Positions 17,875 through 26,780 of a stretch of 64,000 nt of DNA are shown here, piece by piece; position 1 is the stretch's first letter, and each line of letters opens with the position of its first letter. The DNA is taken from NCBI RefSeq assembly GCF_000686845.1, contig NZ_JMLS01000024.1:62001-126000 (forward strand), in the 5' to 3' direction. This DNA comes from Paenibacillus sp. UNC451MF. Lineage in GTDB: Bacteria; Bacillota; Bacilli; Paenibacillales; NBRC-103111. Under the pieces are notes generated by a model that was given only the letters and a program-made list of their open reading frames with translations, did no database searches and was not told the origin of the DNA. The position numbers and the translations under genes were made by a program.

Positions 17875-20103
17875 TCAATCGGCTTCCGTCGAAATTTTTC
17901 TGTATTCCCCCGGTGTAAGTCCTGTAGACTTCTTGAAAGCACGGATAAACGAAATCGTATGTAGGTAGCCAACCTGACCGGCAATGCTTTGAACCGTATC
18001 CCGGGTTTCTCGAAGCAGCTGCTTCGCCCTCTCAACTCTCGTCAGCATAAGGTAATCCATCATATTCATTCCAAATTCTTCTTTAAAAATACGGCTCATA
18101 AAGCTGGAGTTGATTTGAAACAGCTCCCCGACTCCCGTCATAGACAGATCCGGATCTTCATAATGCTCATCCAAGTAGGCTTTAATTCTATAGAGAAGTG
18201 CCGTTTGAGAATCTTCATCCTTACGTTTGATAATTTCCTCAAAGACAGCGTTTAGCTGCGCATAGAAATAAGAGTATAGCTCCGCCTCTGTCTCCAGTGG
18301 TTCCAGCCCCTCGTTTAAGGAGTTCAGCCCGTTCTTCCAGATCGTTTTCAGATCCGAGGATGTTTCGCTCATCTCACGATCGATGGAGAACAAAACGAGC
18401 TTCATCAGGTTAAGGACGCTATCTTTGGATAGGCTGGCTTCCGACGTCTGCTGAACGAACTCCTGCAGTTTGGCAGACCACCCGGAATCACCTTGCCGAA
18501 AAGTCTGTGCAATGCTCCGTAGTAATTGCGGCTGTACGACCAGTTCCTCTTCCTTCAGATGCTGAATATTATCCGAGGAGATGACTCGATTATTACCGAA
18601 CTTGAATTTCATTTTGACAGCATGCACTGCCGCCTTATGGGATTCAGCTATATCATCGATCTCCTCCGCTAACGATCCGATACCGATGGTAATCGTAATA
18701 TCCAGATTCACTTGAATCCAATCGCAAACTTCTTGCGTGATCGTCTCCACCTTGGAATCCAAATGGCCCGATTGAAACAAAACGGCCAAATGATCTGCCT
18801 GAAGCCATTCTGTCCATACTCGAATACGGTGCTTTTCCGCTACCTCTTGGAATACTCGTAGAATCGCATATTTTAATAAATATTGATCACGTTTATTATA
18901 GCGTACCGCAAAATCGGGAAATCGATCGATTTCCGCTAACGCAACGCGAGCAACATATCGTTCTTCCAGCATTTGCACGATCAGCTCATCGTCTCGATGG
19001 ATCATATTTCCTTCAAGGAGATCCAAAAACAATTTCGTATGACGGTACTTTACATTTTCATTCTTCAACACCTGCTGGCCGTCCACTTGGTCTAATAACT
19101 GGTCTATCGCTGCCTCAATAAAGTCGAAGTCGTTTCGCTGCTCATTTCCAAGCAACTGCATGCTTTTTTGTGATTTGAATCGCTCCAAACGATCCGTTAA
19201 TGCTTCGATCGGTTTGTAGTTTTTACGGGTAACGGCATACATCCAGTAACCCCCAAAAGCAATGACTAACAGCCATAGTACGTAGCAAGCATAAAATATG
19301 GCCGAGCTGAAGCCATACACCTTGGAGTTGTTAACCGAACTGTGCATACCCCATCCCGTATAATCCGACGTAACCTCAAAAGAATGTATTTTTTTCTTCC
19401 CGTATGTAACTTCACTCTCACCAATGGCAGCAATAGAACCGTTCTCTCTGTCTACAAAGTCCAAATGACTATATTGGGAATTAGCCATTTGCTCAATCAT
19501 GGATTGAATAGCATAAGGACGAACATTAACAACAATGAGCCCTTGTCCTCCGGAAATGGTCGGAACCTTGCTGGTAAGAGTCAGTACCTTACGGGTCACC
19601 ACTTCGTTTGAATATACGTTCATTTCCGAAACTTTACGCAAATCCGACCATTTCGACTTGGGCTGATGATGTATCACTTCCATTAGAAAGTCCCGATCTG
19701 GGAAGTTGTCGATGGAAATTCTTTCATCCCTTGTCAACACGATTTGATCCCGGAATCGGTACAAATACAGTGAGTCTATCAGTGGCGTTGCGTGAATGAT
19801 ATTTCGAATCCGTTCGCTCATTTCAAGTGAATCCAGATACTTATTCGTTTCCTTGGCAGGATCGAAAAATTTATCAAAGGTCACGCTGTTAAGAATTTCT
19901 TTTACGATTAATTGATCGATGGAGCGCAGAGCGTCATCGACGCTTTGGAGCATTTGCTTCGTCGCGACCTCATTTACCCGGTTGGCTTCATTGCCAATGG
20001 TTAATCGCACGGAAATAATGGAAATGAGAACAACAACGGACGATACTACAATGAAAATGGGAAGATAGGACAAGAGCAACCGATAATACCATTGTTTTCG
20101 CAT
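17875..20103 (-). CDS. Membrane-bound AraC-family regulator (YtdP/YesS type)
   Basis: A 742-residue one-component regulator. A membrane helix at about residues 9-31 and another at about 275-300 (FYACYVLWLLVIAFGGYWMY) flank an extracellular Cache-like sensor region. A cytoplasmic linker with a degenerate cyclase-like region follows. The last 100 residues hold two helix-turn-helix motifs (MTGVGELFQINSSFMSRIF and VQSIAGQVGYLHTISFIRAF) with the AraC ending TPGEYRK. There is no histidine kinase or receiver domain, so sensing and DNA binding are on one chain. Genes of this type usually sit next to, and activate, the LplABC-type operon downstream, which fits here. Confidence 0.9.
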   Translation of the reverse strand: MRKQWYYRLLLSYLPIFIVVSSVVVLISIISVRLTIGNEANRVNEVATKQMLQSVDDALRSIDQLIVKEILNSVTFDKFFDPAKETNKYLDSLEMSERIRNIIHATPLIDSLYLYRFRDQIVLTRDERISIDNFPDRDFLMEVIHHQPKSKWSDLRKVSEMNVYSNEVVTRKVLTLTSKVPTISGGQGLIVVNVRPYAIQSMIEQMANSQYSHLDFVDRENGSIAAIGESEVTYGKKKIHSFEVTSDYTGWGMHSSVNNSKVYGFSSAIFYACYVLWLLVIAFGGYWMYAVTRKNYKPIEALTDRLERFKSQKSMQLLGNEQRNDFDFIEAAIDQLLDQVDGQQVLKNENVKYRHTKLFLDLLEGNMIHRDDELIVQMLEERYVARVALAEIDRFPDFAVRYNKRDQYLLKYAILRVFQEVAEKHRIRVWTEWLQADHLAVLFQSGHLDSKVETITQEVCDWIQVNLDITITIGIGSLAEEIDDIAESHKAAVHAVKMKFKFGNNRVISSDNIQHLKEEELVVQPQLLRSIAQTFRQGDSGWSAKLQEFVQQTSEASLSKDSVLNLMKLVLFSIDREMSETSSDLKTIWKNGLNSLNEGLEPLETEAELYSYFYAQLNAVFEEIIKRKDEDSQTALLYRIKAYLDEHYEDPDLSMTGVGELFQINSSFMSRIFKEEFGMNMMDYLMLTRVERAKQLLRETRDTVQSIAGQVGYLHTISFIRAFKKSTGLTPGEYRKISTEAD

Positions 20104-20154
20104 CCGAACGCACCTTTCCTTAGGAAGTCGAAATTAACGCTCAGCGTTCTTCAT

Positions 20155-20180
20155 TAAAAATAGCACACCTCGGGTGTGCT
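20155..20180 (-). terminator. Intrinsic terminator after the NanA-like gene
   Basis: AGCACACC/GGTGTGCT at 20162-20180 followed on the minus strand by TATTTTTAATG. It ends the dehydrogenase/aldolase unit. Confidence 0.8.
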
Positions 20181-20206
20181 TGATAAGCTATCTTGCAGAT
20201 TCATGT

Positions 20207-21112
20207 TCAGACGGTATCTATTTTCAAAAATTCAACCTGCTGCGCAAACAAGCGAATCTGCAACCGCTCTTCCTCTGACAGCTGTTGAATCGGCTTTCTC
20301 GGCAGTCCTGCTTCAATTCCTTGCAAATGCAAGATTTCTCTTTCAAAAGCGATGAAATCATATTTTAATAACTCAGCGATCACACGATTCGCTTTGGATT
20401 GCAGCATGCGAGCCGTAACCAAGTCCCCCATCTGAAAAGCACGGTACAGCTCGACGAATAATTCAGGCATGATGTTGTATGTACTCCCGATAGCACCGCA
20501 GCAGCCGACAGCCAGCCCCGCAAGCAGGCATTCGTCAGGACCGTTAAACACGTGGAAATCCGGACCGCACGCTTCTATTAACTGTTGAAGCTCGAAAGTG
20601 TCCTTAGACGTAAACTTGACCCCGATTATGTTCTCTACCTTAGATAGCTCCTCATAAAACGATACGGTAGATTGAACGCCCGTCATAGCGGGAAAGTGAT
20701 AAATAATGAGCGGAATATCTGCAGCCATTGCAATATCCATATAATGCCCTCGGACCTGCTCTTTTCCGTGCTTGTAATAAAACGGCGCCACCGACGAGAC
20801 TGCATCTGCGCCGAATCGGGCAGCATGCTTCGTAAGCTCCACACAGGTAGCCGTGTCCATTGCCCCAACATGAGCTATTACAGGAACGTCTCCCCTAACT
20901 TCATCTATTACGATCTCGAGAAACGCCTGACGTTCGCCAACGGTTTGCAGAAATCCTTCACCCGTGCTTCCGCTTAAATAAAAGCCATCCACCTGTTTGT
21001 CCAGCAAATGACGAACGAGATGACGGGTTCCCGACTCGCTGATTCTCCCCTCACGATCATAAGGAGTAATCAATGCGGGGATAATTCCTTTGAATTTGTT
21101 CAAGGCCGACAT
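20207..21112 (-). CDS. nanA: N-acetylneuraminate lyase-like aldolase (DapA/NanA superfamily)
   Basis: A 301-residue class I aldolase that should split N-acetylneuraminate, or a related 2-keto-3-deoxy acid, into pyruvate and a sugar. It carries GSTGEG (residues about 47-52), the Tyr of IIYHFPAMTGV, the Schiff-base Lys of IGVKFTSKD, and FNGPDE followed by GAIGSTYNIMP. The K-x-T-S, NG-x-DE and GSTYN patterns are those of N-acetylneuraminate lyase rather than of dihydrodipicolinate synthase. It lies 28 bases after a 2-hydroxyacid dehydrogenase gene and forms a two-gene operon with it. The substrate could be another nonulosonic or ketodeoxy sugar acid, so the symbol is a best guess. Confidence 0.78.
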   Translation of the reverse strand: MSALNKFKGIIPALITPYDREGRISESGTRHLVRHLLDKQVDGFYLSGSTGEGFLQTVGERQAFLEIVIDEVRGDVPVIAHVGAMDTATCVELTKHAARFGADAVSSVAPFYYKHGKEQVRGHYMDIAMAADIPLIIYHFPAMTGVQSTVSFYEELSKVENIIGVKFTSKDTFELQQLIEACGPDFHVFNGPDECLLAGLAVGCCGAIGSTYNIMPELFVELYRAFQMGDLVTARMLQSKANRVIAELLKYDFIAFEREILHLQGIEAGLPRKPIQQLSEEERLQIRLFAQQVEFLKIDTV

Positions 21113-21140
21113 AGTAGATTCACCTGTATCCTTTCGTTTT

Positions 21141-22115
21141 TTAGAAATTTATGTCATTAACAACGTTCTGAGGCTTGCCTTCCAGAAAGAAGCGCACATT
21201 GTCCACAGCGGTTTGCAGCAGTCGCCCTCGGGCTTCCCTTGTTGCCCAAGCGATATGCGGGGTAATGATGCAATTGGATGCATGAAGTAACGGGTTATCT
21301 GAGCTAGGAGGCTCCATGGAAAGCACATCTAGCGCAGCTCCTGCGATTCTCCGTTCATTCAATGCATGTGCAAGATCCATCTCATTCACCAGTTTCCCGC
21401 GGGCAGTGTTAATGAGAAACGCATTAGATTTCATCATACCTAAATGAGTTTTATTTATAATGGCTTCTGTCTCTGGCGTTAACGGACAATGTAGGCTAAT
21501 GACATCTGAATTCCGGAATAGTTCCTCCTTAGAAACCCATTGGAAGCCGTCAAAAGGAACCGCTCGATCCGTTTCTCCTCTTCCAGTTAAAGCGATCACG
21601 TTCATTCCTAACGCATTAGCGATACGAGCCGTCTGCACTCCTATCCGACCTGCACCGATAATCCCCATCGTTTTGCCAGCCAATTCAACTAGCGTGGCTT
21701 TCCAGTAACACCAATCTGGACTTGTGGTCCATGCCCCCAGTTGTACAGAATGTGCATGCATACCGACCTGATGGCAGATTTCAAATAGTAAAGCAAAAAC
21801 AAATTGAGCGACAGAATCGGTTCCATAGCTCGGGACATTAGTAACCACCACTCGTTGGGATTCAGCAGCTTTTACATCAATTACATCATAGCCTGTAGCA
21901 AGAACACCGATATATCTTAGATCCGGCAGCTGCTGCAGTGTGGTTGCACATAGAGGCGTTTTGTTGGACAGCAGCAGATGAGCTCCTTGAGAACGTTCCA
22001 AAATTTTATTCTCAGGGGTTCGATCAAATATAGTCACATCCCCAAGCTTCAGTAATTCATCCCAGCTCAAATCACCAGGGTTTAACGAATATCCGTCCAG
22101 TACGACGATGTTCAT
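21141..22115 (-). CDS. D-isomer-specific 2-hydroxyacid dehydrogenase
   Basis: A 324-residue NAD-dependent dehydrogenase. The nucleotide-binding motif is GIIGAGRIGVQTARI at about residues 147-161; the catalytic Arg lies in INTARGKLVNE, and the catalytic His in IITPHIAWATREAR. The length and motifs fit glycerate/hydroxypyruvate reductase-like members. The ATG at 22115 is chosen because GAGGGAG stands before it; the open frame extends 12 codons further without such a signal. First gene of an operon with the NanA-like aldolase. It could reduce or oxidise a keto/hydroxy acid in the same pathway, but the substrate cannot be read from sequence. Confidence 0.88.
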   Translation of the reverse strand: MNIVVLDGYSLNPGDLSWDELLKLGDVTIFDRTPENKILERSQGAHLLLSNKTPLCATTLQQLPDLRYIGVLATGYDVIDVKAAESQRVVVTNVPSYGTDSVAQFVFALLFEICHQVGMHAHSVQLGAWTTSPDWCYWKATLVELAGKTMGIIGAGRIGVQTARIANALGMNVIALTGRGETDRAVPFDGFQWVSKEELFRNSDVISLHCPLTPETEAIINKTHLGMMKSNAFLINTARGKLVNEMDLAHALNERRIAGAALDVLSMEPPSSDNPLLHASNCIITPHIAWATREARGRLLQTAVDNVRFFLEGKPQNVVNDINF

Positions 22116-22195
22116 GTTCAACTCCCTCATGTTACCCTTTTCTAATTTCATGTTCTTGCTATAATAGCAGTATCTGGAATTGGAGGTACAGCAGC

Positions 22196-23086
22196 ATGTA
22201 TCCGGAGTATTTATTCGAATATCCTAATATGAACTCTAGCTTTCCATTCTTTATGAAACGGAAGCTGCAGTGGAAAACGCCTTCCCACCGACATGACTTT
22301 GTAGAACTGACCCTAGTACTTAACGGTCAAGGCACGGAAACCATTAATGGCGCTACGCATGACATGCTGCCCGGTACCATGGTACTGCTGCTTCCATACC
22401 AAGTCCATGAAATCGTCTCCCATCCGAACCATCCACTCGAATTATATATTTGCAATTTCCCCCTGGATGTTATTTTTGAGCTTGGCGAATTGGATTCCGG
22501 ATTACATAATATCCTGTTAGGCAGTACTACAGAGGCTAGACAGACATTCCTTCATTTGAGTGGTAGCCTGTTTGATGAAATGCTGCAAAGCTTCCATTCT
22601 ATTTGGGATGAATACGAGAAGCCGAAGCCATTTGCAACGGTCATGTTAAAAGTGAATTTGCAGCTGGTGCTTACCCAGTTTGCCAGAAGCAGACTGCAGG
22701 CCATTCCGGGCATGACTACGCGTGCATTGTCCCAGACTCCAACATCCCAGACTCGTTCTATTTGGCCTATGATCAGCTATATTCATGAACACTACTTGGA
22801 GCCGCTCAGTCTTACCGATTTATCCGAGAGATTTTGTATTCATCCCTCATCCCTTAGCGAAATGTTTACCCGCCAATACGGCATTCATTTCATAGACCTG
22901 CTACATGAGCTTCGCGTCCGCCATGCATGCTCGTTGCTGCATGCTACAGAGATGCAGATCACGGAGATTGCTGAGGAATCCGGTTTTGGATCTTATTCTA
23001 GTTTTGTCCGAATTTTCCATAAAACCAAGGGGATATCTCCTAAAGTGTACCGGGTATCTCATCGTACCGGGACACCTACGAAATAA
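22196..23086 (+). CDS. AraC-family transcriptional regulator
   Basis: A 296-residue regulator with an N-terminal cupin domain (PSHRHDFVELTLVLNGQGTE, MLPGTMVLLLPYQVHEI) and a C-terminal double helix-turn-helix (LSLTDLSERFCIHPSSLSEMF and ITEIAEESGFGSYSSFVRIF). GGAGGTACAGCAGC precedes the ATG. It is divergent from the dehydrogenase/aldolase operon, with 80 bases between start codons, so it probably controls that operon and itself from the shared spacer. Its ligand may be the sugar acid or a breakdown product. Confidence 0.9.
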   Translation: MYPEYLFEYPNMNSSFPFFMKRKLQWKTPSHRHDFVELTLVLNGQGTETINGATHDMLPGTMVLLLPYQVHEIVSHPNHPLELYICNFPLDVIFELGELDSGLHNILLGSTTEARQTFLHLSGSLFDEMLQSFHSIWDEYEKPKPFATVMLKVNLQLVLTQFARSRLQAIPGMTTRALSQTPTSQTRSIWPMISYIHEHYLEPLSLTDLSERFCIHPSSLSEMFTRQYGIHFIDLLHELRVRHACSLLHATEMQITEIAEESGFGSYSSFVRIFHKTKGISPKVYRVSHRTGTPTK

Positions 23087-23138
23087 ATCATACGGGATGT
23101 AAATCCTTTAGCCGATGATGGAGATTATCGTATCAACC

Positions 23139-23615
23139 CTATGCTTGCAGGAGATCCTTATTGATTTTAATAACGACGCGTTTGGTTACCGTTCCTCCTG
23201 CGGGGCTGCAAGCTGGTCGGTGCAGGTCGTCTGGAAAATAAATAACAAACATGCCTGGCTTTAGCAGCAATTCAAATTCATTCTCAACCGTTTCGTACAA
23301 TGCATAGTCCTTGTCGTTCAATTGATCCTCAACCGGGACGTTAAGCTCGGATTGTCTGGCAACGACATGAATCTCTTCCCCTGCCACGACCATTTGAACA
23401 TCGATATACTTGGCATGATGCTCCGATTTTCGTTCCAGTGAAACTACGGTATTGGCTTGTTGAACCAGAGCAACCATGTCCTCCCCAAGAAGTCTATAAG
23501 TTCCGATGTCAGCATTGTCCAGATCTGTCATGCGCAAATAATCAATCGCTTTACGCAAGATTGGGGCATATGCCCATTGTTCTTTCTCCCATTTGCTCAA
23601 GTCACCAAGGATCAT
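23139..23615 (-). CDS. YhcH/YjgK/YiaL family protein (sialic-acid anomerase-like)
   Basis: A 158-residue cupin-fold protein of the YhcH family. Typical features are EHHAKYIDVQMVVAGEE, the acidic YALYETVENEFELLL, and FVIYFPDDLHRPACS with likely metal-binding His and Asp residues. In Escherichia coli the homologue NanQ speeds up interconversion of the anomers of N-acetylneuraminate. It follows the RraA-like gene by 20 bases and belongs to the same operon. Together with the NanA-like lyase and BNR protein it supports sialic-acid or nonulosonate use. Members also act near other sugar pathways, so the substrate is inferred. Confidence 0.88.
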   Translation of the reverse strand: MILGDLSKWEKEQWAYAPILRKAIDYLRMTDLDNADIGTYRLLGEDMVALVQQANTVVSLERKSEHHAKYIDVQMVVAGEEIHVVARQSELNVPVEDQLNDKDYALYETVENEFELLLKPGMFVIYFPDDLHRPACSPAGGTVTKRVVIKINKDLLQA

Positions 23616-23635
23616 GCTGACTCACTCCTCATTTC

Positions 23636-24379
23636 TTACCATTCTCCTGAAGTGCCGAACTGGTTCTTCACATTCACACCAAATTGTCTGCCTGCTTCAT
23701 CCATCCCCGCGAGCAGTTCCTCCACCGTCTTCCCTGCTGCACTGCGTGCCGCTGGTATCACCGTACTGCACTCATTGCCGTCCATATAAACGGAAGCTGC
23801 CAATAATCGGGCTTCATCTTCCTTCGGGATGACCATAAAACCATGCTTGTCAGCATGAATCAACTGCCCTGGCTGAACCTTGCAGCCAAATACCTCTACT
23901 TCAATTCCCCAGCGAACCGGTGTGCTAAAAGCATGACCGACGCATGTTCTCCGAGCAATGGCTTTGAAGCCAGCATTGTTCATTTCGTCTGTGTCGCGGA
24001 TGGCTCCGTCCGTGATGGTGCCGATACAGCCTAATGCACGATGGATATTGCTGTTCACTTCGCCCCAGAATGCGCCAATCACTCGCGGTTTATCCAAATC
24101 CTGCACTATAACAATCTTTGGCCCAGGCACACTAGCCACATACTTACGATACTCACTCCACGCACTCGGATTATTCTTGGGGTGATCCGGATTGCTCGGT
24201 TCAAATTGCACAGTAACCGCATAGCCAACCATCGGCCCCATGTGCGGCATAAAATCGCGGGTTTCCTCGAGATTGAAGCCTTGTGTAATATCATACTTCG
24301 TAATCGCCTCCCAACCGTTGTAGATCGTTGGTGTGTTCCATCGCTTCAGCTTCAGCAAATCTGTATGGGATAATTTCAA
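23636..24379 (-). CDS. RraA-like protein (HMG/CHA aldolase family)
   Basis: A 247-residue member of the RraA-like fold. The core motif GTITDGAIRDTDEM with the catalytic Arg and Asp lies at about residues 124-137, preceded by ALGCI and followed by HADKHGFMVIPKE. In the family this site cleaves 4-hydroxy-4-methyl-2-oxoglutarate-type substrates or decarboxylates oxaloacetate; many members have no known reaction. It is first in the operon with the YhcH protein. Its presence next to a sialic-acid-type gene set is not part of the classical Nan pathway. No signal peptide; cytosolic. Confidence 0.82.
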   Translation of the reverse strand: MKLSHTDLLKLKRWNTPTIYNGWEAITKYDITQGFNLEETRDFMPHMGPMVGYAVTVQFEPSNPDHPKNNPSAWSEYRKYVASVPGPKIVIVQDLDKPRVIGAFWGEVNSNIHRALGCIGTITDGAIRDTDEMNNAGFKAIARRTCVGHAFSTPVRWGIEVEVFGCKVQPGQLIHADKHGFMVIPKEDEARLLAASVYMDGNECSTVIPAARSAAGKTVEELLAGMDEAGRQFGVNVKNQFGTSGEW

Positions 24380-24478
24380 CTCGAGTTCATCCTCCTCATC
24401 GAATATATCCCTATTGTAAGCAGTTCATTTGAGAGAGAACTTTCACTTTTTCGTCCGAACCTCTCAATTTTTCGCTAG

Positions 24479-24508
24479 AAAAAGGACTCCGACATCAATC
24501 AGGAGTCC
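24479..24508 (-). terminator. Terminator-like hairpin in the leader of the RraA/YhcH operon
   Basis: GGACTCC (24484-24490) pairs with GGAGTCC (24502-24508), followed on the minus strand by TTTTTC. It points towards the RraA gene, whose start lies 100 bases downstream, and no minus-strand gene ends nearby. It may be an attenuator or the remnant end of a lost gene. In the rest of the 352-base spacer (24380-24731) I recognise no riboswitch or T-box; just before the GNAT gene on the plus strand there is a weak AGAAGAC/GTCTTCT pairing. Confidence 0.5.
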
Positions 24509-24731
24509 CGAAAATTGTAAAATCATAAGTGAAAAGCTTGATCTAAAGTTCTAAGCGTGCATCCCACAGCGGGAAATTATAAATAGAACCATACTGTCCC
24601 AACCTTATTCTTCATTCATCTGCTATGATAAGAAGAGAAGAAGACAACTAAGGATTGATGAATATTTAAGTATGAACCGGAGACCCTTGGCGGTCTTCTT
24701 TCTATAAAAGAACATAAGGAGGGCGTGTCAT

Positions 24732-25187
24732 TTGACTATACAGCTAAAAGCCATTACGCCTGACAATTGGCAGCAGTGTGTCCGTCTATCCGTCCATCAG
24801 GAGCAGGAGCGCTTCGTCGCTCCAAATGTTTACTCTATCCTGCAATCCAAATTCGAGCCGGATAAAGTACCCATGGCTGTTTATAGCGACGATACACCGG
24901 TAGGATTTGTCATGTACGGCTGCGACCCTGAGGATGACTGCTACTGGATTATTCGGCTGATGATTGATAAGAAGCACCAGGGTAAAGGTTACGGAAGGAC
25001 AGCTCTAATTCAAGCAATAGAACTTATTCGTGCTCAACCAGATTGCAGCCCTGACCTTAAAATTTCATACAAACCGGAAAATACGGCGGCAGAACGGCTG
25101 TACGAAAGCTTGGGCTTTCACAAAACCGGTGAAGTGATAGGACGAGCACCGCATAAGGAAGTCGTCGCCAAACTGCAGCTCAATTAA
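24732..25187 (+). CDS. GNAT acetyltransferase (spermidine/diamine acetyltransferase-like)
   Basis: A 151-residue GNAT enzyme that should move acetyl from acetyl-CoA to an amine. The acetyl-CoA loop is KKHQGKGYGRTAL at about residues 79-91 (Q/R-x-x-G-x-G/A), with the following NTAAERLYESLGFHKTGEV typical of PaiA/BltD relatives. The start is TTG at 24732, supported by AAGGAGG nine bases before it. It stands alone on the plus strand and ends at a strong hairpin shared with the iol operon. The amine substrate is not known. Confidence 0.85.
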   Translation: MTIQLKAITPDNWQQCVRLSVHQEQERFVAPNVYSILQSKFEPDKVPMAVYSDDTPVGFVMYGCDPEDDCYWIIRLMIDKKHQGKGYGRTALIQAIELIRAQPDCSPDLKISYKPENTAAERLYESLGFHKTGEVIGRAPHKEVVAKLQLN

Positions 25188-25230
25188 TAAGCTTAGTTTA
25201 CGGCCGAGGTGGCCAAAATGCTTCAACGTC

Positions 25231-25280
25231 AACAAACCAGCCTATGACTCAACGAGATTGAGTATAGGCTGGTTTGTTTT
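25231..25280. terminator. Long bidirectional terminator between the GNAT gene and iolA
   Basis: AACAAACCAGCCTAT (25231-25245) pairs with ATAGGCTGGTTTGTT (25264-25278), with an inner ACTCAA/TTGAGT stem. T-runs on both strands let it end both the plus-strand GNAT gene and the minus-strand iol operon. Confidence 0.88.
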
Positions 25281-25294
25281 ATTAGCTGCAGCTT

Positions 25295-26764
25295 TTAGTA
25301 TCGTGCAACGATCATTTTTTTACGTGTATAAAACTCGACCCCGTCTTTACCATTAGCATGCAGGTCGCCATAGAATGATTTCTTGTACCCTGAGAACGGG
25401 AAGAAGGCCATAGGCGCCGGAACGCCTACGTTGACTCCCAGCATTCCCGCATCGATATTTTCGCGGTAGTGACGAATCGCTTTCGCACTGTCCGTGTAAA
25501 TGCAGCCGCCGTTAGCGAATTCTGAGGCATTGGCAAGCTCAATTGCCTCGTCCAGTGACTCCACCCGAACAATAGACAGTACCGGAGCGAAAATTTCATC
25601 GGTCCAAATTTTCATTCCCTGTTTCACATGGTCAAAAATCGTTGGTCCGACGAAGTATCCGCTGCCACTCGCTTCCGGCACCTCACGGCCGTCAAGAATC
25701 AACTGCGCTCCTTCTTGGGCCCCTGCATCGATGTACTGCAGCGTACGGGCTTTGTGGGAGTCGCGGATGACCGGTCCCAGGAAAATTCCGTCCTGAGAGC
25801 CATTGCCAATCGTAATGGCTTTGGCCGCATCTGCCAGCCGTTCCACCAGCTCGTCTGCTACACTGCCCACAGCAACAACCACGGATGTAGCCATGCAGCG
25901 CTCACCTGCTGAGCCGAAGGAAGCGTTGATGATCTCTTTTACCGTAAGGTCCAGATTGGCATCTGGCATCACGATGGAGTGATTCTTGGCGCCTGCAAGC
26001 GCCTGAACCCGTTTGCCATGAGCCGCTGCCGTCTTGTACACGTATTCTGCGACCGGCTGGGAGCCGACGAAGGAGATGGCACTGATGCTCTTATGCTCGA
26101 GCAGGCCGTTCACCACATCATGCGCCCCATGCACGATGTTGAACACGCCGTCCGGCAGCCCGGCTTCGGTCAGCAGCTCGGCAAGCCGGTTAGCCAATAG
26201 CGGCGTCCGCTCCGACGGCTTAAGCACGAAGGTGTTGCCGCAAGCTATCGCTAGGGGGAACATCCAGCAAGGTACCATCATGGGGAAGTTGAACGGCGTA
26301 ATGCCGCCTACGACCCCGATTGGATACCGGTGCATGTTGGACTCAATCCCAGTCGCAATGTCAGGCAAGGTACTGCCCATCATAAGAGTAGGAGCACCAG
26401 CTGCAAACTCGACACATTCAATGCCGCGCTGTACTTCGCCATAAGCTTCACCATAGCTTTTGCCGTTTTCCTTGGTGACTAGTTCTGCCAGTGACTTCCA
26501 GTTGTCAACCAGCAGCTGCTGGTATTTGAACAGAATGCGCGCGCGACGTGGAACGGCGACATGTCTCCATTCCTTGAAGGCTTCCGCTGCGGTAGCTACC
26601 GCCAGATTGACATCTTCCCGAGTCGATAATGGAACCGTAGCTAATATTTCTCCCGTTGCCGGATTCGGAACCGCCTCATATTGGGAAGACGTCGACTCGA
26701 CCCACCGGCCGCCGATAAAATTTTTCAATGTGGGAACAGCTGCAGTTTGTGTAGGTTGTGTCAT
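25295..26764 (-). CDS. iolA: Methylmalonate-semialdehyde dehydrogenase (acylating)
   Basis: A 489-residue CoA-acylating aldehyde dehydrogenase. It converts malonate semialdehyde, the last product of inositol breakdown, to acetyl-CoA with CO2 release, and methylmalonate semialdehyde to propionyl-CoA. The Rossmann region has [17 protein letters not shown] and [13 protein letters not shown]; the catalytic cysteine lies in [15 protein letters not shown] at about residue 285. The length is normal. Either GTG (26767) or ATG (26764) could be the start behind AAAGGAGA; I chose the ATG. Last gene of the iol operon, 16 bases after iolJ, and followed by the strong terminator. Confidence 0.95.
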   Translation of the reverse strand: MTQPTQTAAVPTLKNFIGGRWVESTSSQYEAVPNPATGEILATVPLSTREDVNLAVATAAEAFKEWRHVAVPRRARILFKYQQLLVDNWKSLAELVTKENGKSYGEAYGEVQRGIECVEFAAGAPTLMMGSTLPDIATGIESNMHRYPIGVVGGITPFNFPMMVPCWMFPLAIACGNTFVLKPSERTPLLANRLAELLTEAGLPDGVFNIVHGAHDVVNGLLEHKSISAISFVGSQPVAEYVYKTAAAHGKRVQALAGAKNHSIVMPDANLDLTVKEIINASFGSAGERCMATSVVVAVGSVADELVERLADAAKAITIGNGSQDGIFLGPVIRDSHKARTLQYIDAGAQEGAQLILDGREVPEASGSGYFVGPTIFDHVKQGMKIWTDEIFAPVLSIVRVESLDEAIELANASEFANGGCIYTDSAKAIRHYRENIDAGMLGVNVGVPAPMAFFPFSGYKKSFYGDLHANGKDGVEFYTRKKMIVARY

Positions 26765-26780
26765 CACGTATCTTCTCCTT

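Noticed and set aside
20207-21112. Dihydrodipicolinate synthase (dapA) for lysine synthesis
   Set aside because: The K-x-T-S, NG-x-DE and GSTYN patterns and the sugar-acid neighbourhood fit N-acetylneuraminate lyase better than the DapA pattern.
24509-24731. T-box or known riboswitch in front of the RraA/YhcH operon
   Set aside because: No T-box sequence, GEMM, purine, SAM or glycine motif could be recognised; only the hairpin with T-run is supported.
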